Positions 33,618 to 37,016 of a stretch of DNA of 37,016 nucleotides are shown in pieces (positions within the stretch are counted from its first letter, which is position 1; the number at the start of each line of letters is the position of its first letter). Below the pieces are notes generated by a model, which worked only from the letters and a program-made list of their open reading frames with translations, searched no databases and was not told the DNA's origin. The DNA is from Verrucomicrobiales bacterium (GTDB lineage Bacteria > Verrucomicrobiota > Verrucomicrobiia > Verrucomicrobiales > DEV007): positions 1-37,016 of the forward strand of contig JAGPCC010000009.1 in assembly GCA_018058245.1 (NCBI GenBank), in the 5' to 3' direction. The position numbers and the translations under genes were made by a program.

Positions 33618-34676
33618 TCAGTTGAGAGGATCGGTGTGCTCCTCCAGGATTTCGTCGGTCCGCTGAATGTTTGCCTCGGCCCGTTCGGGATGGGGAGTCG
33701 TGGCGATATGAAAAAGGGCGTCTCCTTCGTCGGCGTGTCCTTCCCTCGTGATGCCGATGACGATCCCTTTGTATTCACTGACGATATAGGTTTCATTGCG
33801 ACCGAATGGGTCGGCGATGACCCCGAGTTTTGTCCCAGGTTTGATCGCCTTTCCGAGATCGGTCAAAGGAATGACAAGACCGCCCTGAGGTGCTCGAACC
33901 CAAGTCGTGGAATTGGAGAAAACCATTTTGGGAGCTGGCTCGACTGATTTTCGCAGGGCTGGCAACATATGGAGATGCCGCAAGACCGAGTGAATCCCGC
34001 GCAGACCGTAGCGGACAGAGTCGGCCGGTAGTCGGAGCGCTTCTCCTCCCTCAAAGAGCAAGGTCGGTAAGCCTCGGCTGCGGAGGTAGTGTCGTAGCGA
34101 ACCTTCCCGCAGGCCGGTTTCGATGACCACCGGTGCTTTGAAAGCAGTTGCCATCTCTGCCGCGACGGTATCCCCGGGAGAAATCCGTATCTGTGGCAGG
34201 TTCGGTCGGCCGACGGTGCCGCCGTGAAAATCGATCGAGTGCGTACAATGGGGCAGGATCTCCTGCACAAAGGCATTGGCGAGACGCGATCCTAGAGATC
34301 CGATCGAAGAGCCGGGAAAGAGCCGGTTCAGGTCCCGACGATCGGGGAGATAGCGACTGCGATTCAGAAAAGCCGGCATGCAGACGACCGGGATCACGAT
34401 GAGGGTACCGCGCAGGCTCCGCAGTGACTTTGAATTCAAAACCCGTCGCAGGATTTCCACTCCGATCAGTTCGTCTCCGTGAATCCCAGCAGTGAGCAAA
34501 AGGGTCGGGCCCGGTTTGCGACTCCGCTGGACATGGACGCTCATGCTGATCGGCTGGTAGCCGGTCAGAGAGCCGATCGGTAGCTCCACGACGCCCTTAT
34601 CGCCCGGGAGAAACGTTGCCGATCCAATGGTGAGGGGTGGGATCCCGCTCTCTTCTGTTTTTTCTACGGTGATCAA
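33618..34676 (-). CDS. M14-family succinylglutamate desuccinylase/aspartoacylase-like enzyme
   Basis: This 352-residue cytoplasmic enzyme is a zinc carboxypeptidase-like amidase. The zinc site is G-I-H-G-D-E-L (His66, Glu69) with His151 in [18 protein letters not shown] (111-122) is the substrate-binding segment and F-E-G-G-E (208-212) holds a candidate catalytic Glu. The start is TTG (34674-34676), overlapping the rimK stop as TTGA, with A-G-G-A upstream inside rimK. It is translationally coupled to RimK, which suggests it removes or trims glutamate-type modifications that RimK adds, or acts on a RimK product. Confidence 0.92.
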   Translation of the reverse strand: MITVEKTEESGIPPLTIGSATFLPGDKGVVELPIGSLTGYQPISMSVHVQRSRKPGPTLLLTAGIHGDELIGVEILRRVLNSKSLRSLRGTLIVIPVVCMPAFLNRSRYLPDRRDLNRLFPGSSIGSLGSRLANAFVQEILPHCTHSIDFHGGTVGRPNLPQIRISPGDTVAAEMATAFKAPVVIETGLREGSLRHYLRSRGLPTLLFEGGEALRLPADSVRYGLRGIHSVLRHLHMLPALRKSVEPAPKMVFSNSTTWVRAPQGGLVIPLTDLGKAIKPGTKLGVIADPFGRNETYIVSEYKGIVIGITREGHADEGDALFHIATTPHPERAEANIQRTDEILEEHTDPLN

Positions 34677-35581
34677 CCTTTTCCTTTTGTTTTAGTGCTC
34701 TTTGCGCCCTTGTCGCTCTTTTCGATGAATTCAATGATCAACTTGGCAATGTCTTTTCCGGTCGCACCCTCGATTCCTGCAAGACCAGGTGAGGAGTTTA
34801 CTTCCATCACGACGGGTCCGTGGTTCGATCGCAACAGATCGACCCCGGCGACATTCAGACCCAGGATCTTGGCTGCCCGAGTCGCGGTGGAACGCTCTTC
34901 CGGAGTGATTTTTACAACAGACGCAGTTCCCCCGCGGTGAAGGTTCGAACGAAATTCGCCCTCTTTTCCCTGTCGTTTCATGGCCGCGACGACCTTGTCA
35001 CCGACGACAAAACAACGGATGTCTGCGCCCCCGGCTTCTTTGATGTATTCCTGCGCGAGAATGTTCGCGTTGAGCCCTCGAAACGCCTCGATAACGGATT
35101 CAGCGGCTTTCCGGGTCTCGGCGAGAACGACGCCAACACCCTGGGTACCTTCCAGCAGCTTGATCACGAGCGGGGCACCGCCGACCTGATCGATGAGAGC
35201 CTCGGTGGTGCGCGGGTCGTGCGCAAATCCTGTCACGGGGAGACCGATGCCGCGGCGAGCGAGAAGTTGGAGGCTGCGCAGTTTGTCCCGCGAGCGGGAG
35301 ATCGCGACCGATTCGTTTACACTGTTTACTCCCATCATCTCGAACTGTCGGACTACCGCACATCCGAAATGGGTGTACGTCGCGCCGATCCTGGGGATGA
35401 TGGCATCGAATCCCGTCAGTTTTTCGTCGCCCAGATAGATCGATGGCCGCAGTGAGGTGATCTCCATGTGACAGCGGACGTAGTCGATGACGCGCATGTC
35501 GTGTCCCATTTTGATGCCCGCTTCGTAGAGGGCATTGGTGGAATAGAGTTTTCGGTTACGCGATAAAATGGCGATTTTCAT
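34673..35581 (-). CDS. rimK: RimK-type alpha-L-glutamate ligase (ATP-grasp)
   Basis: RimK adds glutamate residues to the C terminus of ribosomal protein S6 in E. coli and makes poly-alpha-glutamate in vitro. The 302-residue protein matches it along its length: M-K-I-A-I-L-S-R at the start, I-P-R-I-G-A near 65, [14 protein letters not shown] (the ATP-grasp loop), Q-E-Y-I-K-E-A, and [10 protein letters not shown] (metal and ATP site). A basic tail (K-S-T-K-T-K-G-K-G) ends the protein. It sits between rimB (25 bases upstream) and the M14 gene (four-base overlap). The start is ATG (35579-35581). Confidence 0.96.
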   Translation of the reverse strand: MKIAILSRNRKLYSTNALYEAGIKMGHDMRVIDYVRCHMEITSLRPSIYLGDEKLTGFDAIIPRIGATYTHFGCAVVRQFEMMGVNSVNESVAISRSRDKLRSLQLLARRGIGLPVTGFAHDPRTTEALIDQVGGAPLVIKLLEGTQGVGVVLAETRKAAESVIEAFRGLNANILAQEYIKEAGGADIRCFVVGDKVVAAMKRQGKEGEFRSNLHRGGTASVVKITPEERSTATRAAKILGLNVAGVDLLRSNHGPVVMEVNSSPGLAGIEGATGKDIAKLIIEFIEKSDKGAKSTKTKGKG

Positions 35582-35606
35582 GGTGCGGGGGATAGGAGGG
35601 TAAAGA

Positions 35607-36092
35607 TCAGACAGAGCGAGATTTAGAAGACAGGAGAGATTTGCCGAGCAGGTAGGAGAGCGATGGATTCACGAGAAATCGATTCTTCATCGCAGTTCGT
35701 CCTAAAAGCATCCGAAATTTCATGTTATCGCGATTTGTGAGGCTGAATTCGATCTCATAGGTCACGGGACCGAGTTGGACCGGCACAAGAATGAAAGGTC
35801 GGACTTCCTCATGCCCTCCCGAGTCCTTCACCTGACGTTGATTGATGAGAGGCCAGTCGCAATCGACCGAGGTGATGTTGTCCCTCTGTTTCGGATGGAC
35901 CGAGAACCGCACTCTCTCTTCTCCCGTCGGGGCGTGGTAAATCTCGAAGGAATGGGTATGGAGGCAGGAAGTCCGCGCCCCGGTGTCGATCTTTGCTTTG
36001 ATCCTCGGGATACCGAGCGCGGGCATTGAGAGCCATTCCCGCCAACCGAGGAGCGTGAGATCAGAATTGGGGCATGGTACATTCACTCGCAC
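35607..36092 (-). CDS. rimB: RimB-type retropepsin-like aspartic protease
   Basis: This 161-residue protein belongs to the RimB (DUF785, retropepsin-like) family, often encoded with rimK. The catalytic motif is D-T-G-A-R-T-S at 36-42, preceded by G-W-R-E-W at 16-20 and followed by R-P-F-I-L-V-P-V and L-L-G-R-T-A-M. The family is proposed to act as a dimeric aspartic protease cleaving polyglutamate-modified targets. The start used is GTG (36090-36092); a second GTG two codons on is possible. No strong ribosome site is visible and two overlapping hairpins lie just upstream, so start and regulation are uncertain. It begins the rimB-rimK-M14 unit. Confidence 0.9.
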   Translation of the reverse strand: MRVNVPCPNSDLTLLGWREWLSMPALGIPRIKAKIDTGARTSCLHTHSFEIYHAPTGEERVRFSVHPKQRDNITSVDCDWPLINQRQVKDSGGHEEVRPFILVPVQLGPVTYEIEFSLTNRDNMKFRMLLGRTAMKNRFLVNPSLSYLLGKSLLSSKSRSV

Positions 36093-36108
36093 ACCATACC
36101 GCTACCTT

Positions 36109-36145
36109 CGCTCTCACCAAGAGCGGAAACTGAGAAAGTTTCCGC
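36109..36145 (-). other. Two overlapping hairpins upstream of rimB
   Basis: GCGGAAACT (36123-36131) with AGTTTCCGC (36137-36145) is a perfect nine-pair stem with a five-base loop. CGCTCT (36109-36114) with AGAGCG (36120-36125) is a six-pair stem with a five-base loop. They share 36123-36125, so only one can form fully. They lie 17 bases before the rimB start and overlap the transposase relic. Confidence 0.5.
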
Positions 36146-36328
36146 CCCTTTCTCGAAGCAGTTTCGGGCTACTCCGATCGGGATTGGAAAAAAGGTAGCA
36201 AACCTCCCTTCGAACCATTCCCGATGTTTAAAGTCCTCATCCTTCAGAAGTTCCACGGTCTCAGTGACAACGCCACCGAAGAGCAGATCTTCCACAAGAT
36301 GGACCGCTACGCGTGTTTGGGACTTTGA
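36134..36328 (+). pseudogene. IS5-family transposase relic
   Basis: On the plus strand a 64-codon frame runs from after a stop at 36131-36133 to a TGA ending at 36328. It reads like the N-terminal DNA-binding part of IS5-group transposases: F-R-P-F-L-E (36140-36157), K-P-P-F-E-P, M-F-K-V-L-I-L-Q (36224-36247), L-S-D-N-A-T-E-E-Q-I (36260-36289), then D-R-Y-A-C-L-G-L, matching the usual D-R-L-S-F-M-R-F-L-G-L. The catalytic DDE part is absent in all frames downstream. I cannot see terminal inverted repeats, so this is a decayed fragment. Confidence 0.72.
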
Positions 36329-36495
36329 TTACGCGCGATCCCTTCAAAATGTGAAAAAGCGACGAAAAACCGGCATTCCGGAGGTGCCCTTGAGCGACAT
36401 CTTTCGCGAATTGCAGGCGCTGTGTCCCCCAAGCGGGCGGCGAGTAACCCGACAGGGCTGGCGCTTTCCGTGCGAAAAATCGGCTGCGGAGATGC
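36329..36495. other. Gap after the transposase relic
   Basis: No gene or recognisable repeat is seen between the relic and the VOC gene end. Frames here are open in places on both strands but show no family features. It may be further decayed insertion-sequence or flanking DNA. Confidence 0.35.
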
Positions 36496-36939
36496 TCACT
36501 TTTCCAGCATCGCCGCCCAGCGTGCTTGCATTTCTTCGGGCGAAAGTTGCTCCTGTTGCTTTTGAAGATTCCAGACATGACCGAAGGGATCGCGGACGGT
36601 TGCGCTGCGCATTCCGTAGAAATGATCTTCCGCCGGGCACATTTCCTCGGCTCCCGCTTCGACTGCGCTCGCGAGCGCTGCATCGACGTCATCGACCATG
36701 AGGCAGAGCCGCCCCGTATGGCCGCCGAGAGTCGAGGGCGCCATTCCGTGCGAAGGGTATTCGTCGGATAGCATCAGAAGTTCCCCATTGATGATCAATT
36801 CAGAATGGCCGATTTTGCCGGATTCGGGATCCGTGAGCCGACATCGCTCCGTGGCACCGAAGGCAGCACGGTAGAAATCGACGGCCGTGGCTCCGTCGTT
36901 GACTGTGATGTAAGGGGCGAGGGGAGGATATTTGTTCAT
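36496..36939 (-). CDS. VOC superfamily protein, PhnB-like
   Basis: This 147-residue protein has the PhnB-like (glyoxalase/VOC) pattern: P-Y-I-T-V-N-D-G-A-T-A-V-D-F-Y-R-A-A-F-G near the N terminus, I-G-H-S-E-L-I-I-N-G, L-M-L-S-D-E-Y, V-D-D-V-D-A-A-L, R-D-P-F-G-H-V-W-N-L, and a C-terminal L-S-P-E-E-M-Q-A-R-W. These are small cytoplasmic beta-alpha-beta-beta-beta proteins; the PhnB-like branch often lacks clear metal ligands and has no defined reaction. The ATG (36937-36939) lies six bases after the stop of an upstream SRPBCC-like gene. Such VOC/SRPBCC pairs are common. Confidence 0.9.
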   Translation of the reverse strand: MNKYPPLAPYITVNDGATAVDFYRAAFGATERCRLTDPESGKIGHSELIINGELLMLSDEYPSHGMAPSTLGGHTGRLCLMVDDVDAALASAVEAGAEEMCPAEDHFYGMRSATVRDPFGHVWNLQKQQEQLSPEEMQARWAAMLEK

Positions 36940-36945
36940 CAGTTT

Positions 36946-37016
36946 CTATTTTTCAGTTTCACACACGCTTTTCAAATTCTCCAGCACCTGTCCCCAAGCA
37001 TGGTTATTGAATCCGT
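36946..37016 (-). CDS. C-terminal end of an SRPBCC (AHSA1-like) protein, cut by the window edge
   Basis: Only the last 23 residues are visible, G-F-N-N-H-A-W-G-Q-V-L-E-N-L-K-S and a short tail, ending in TAG (36946-36948). The N-H-A-W-G-Q-V-L-E-N-L pattern is the usual C-terminal helix of AHSA1-type SRPBCC proteins, and such genes often sit beside PhnB-like VOC genes, as here. The family call rests on a short stretch and on context. Confidence 0.6.
   Translation of the reverse strand, partial: GFNNHAWGQVLENLKSVCETEK

Noticed and set aside
36261-36692. 143-codon minus-strand frame spanning the transposase relic and VOC gene end
   Set aside because: It overlaps the VOC gene in another frame and its product matches nothing recognisable.

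Overview
The window looks like chromosomal DNA (roughly mid-50s % GC by eye) from a member of the Verrucomicrobia, in the PVC superphylum. The main evidence is a set of families typical of that group. These are a giant ThuA / F5-8C / 'PVC-type' dehydrogenase / HEAT / cytochrome c fusion, a DUF1549-DUF1553 plus DUF1501 pair, a tandem DUF1080 protein, an SHD1-domain protein, a stand-alone LAB_N membrane protein, and a regulatory PTS made of hprK, ptsH and ptsI. No rRNA, tRNA, CRISPR array, prophage or plasmid module is visible. The only mobile-element trace is a short IS5-type transposase relic near the right end.

Layout. 1-3410 (minus): terminator, ptsI, ptsH, hprK. 3531-10373 (minus): the fusion protein, a CtBP-like 2-hydroxyacid dehydrogenase with its own promoter, and a sugar phosphate isomerase/epimerase, plausibly a sugar or polyol oxidation set. 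10485-11883 (minus): 5-formyl-THF cyclo-ligase and an M48 lipoprotein protease. 12039-16276 (minus): dnaG, rpoD and a small membrane protein, a core replication/transcription operon with two hairpins between dnaG and rpoD. 16422-18687: a secreted SHD1 protein and a PL10-like pectate lyase. 19024-22432: a small lipoprotein, two tail-anchored proteins of unknown function and an ABC-type exporter permease with no ATPase beside it. 22495-25096 (plus): purT, hisC and a small gene translationally coupled to hisC. 25188-28859 (plus): DUF1549/1553 and DUF1501. 28919-30082 (minus): a Cys/Met-metabolism PLP enzyme. 30521-32119 (plus): a Whirly-like single-strand nucleic-acid-binding protein, a DUF4199 membrane protein and a LAB_N protein. 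32113-36092 (minus): tandem DUF1080, then a rimB, rimK and M14 carboxypeptidase-like cassette. 36134-36328: transposase relic. 36496-37016 (minus): VOC protein and the end of an SRPBCC protein.

How genes work together. HprK phosphorylates HPr on Ser46 and EI phosphorylates it on His15; both sites are present, while no sugar permease is seen, so a regulatory PTS is likely. dnaG and rpoD share a transcript whose junction folds into two hairpins, offering differential control of primase and sigma factor. RimK (glutamate ligase), RimB (aspartic-type protease) and an AstE/aspartoacylase-like M14 enzyme form a modification/de-modification cassette. hisC and the 95-residue gene overlap by four bases.

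The most notable item is the 148-residue protein at 30521-30967. It carries the conserved landmarks of plant Whirly / kinetoplastid MRP proteins (G-E-K-Q-F-D-W-E, FH, an I-P-V...E-A strand-helix, and a terminal G-W) in a bacterium. A second window-wide observation is that Shine-Dalgarno-like sequences appear almost only before genes that overlap or abut an upstream gene.
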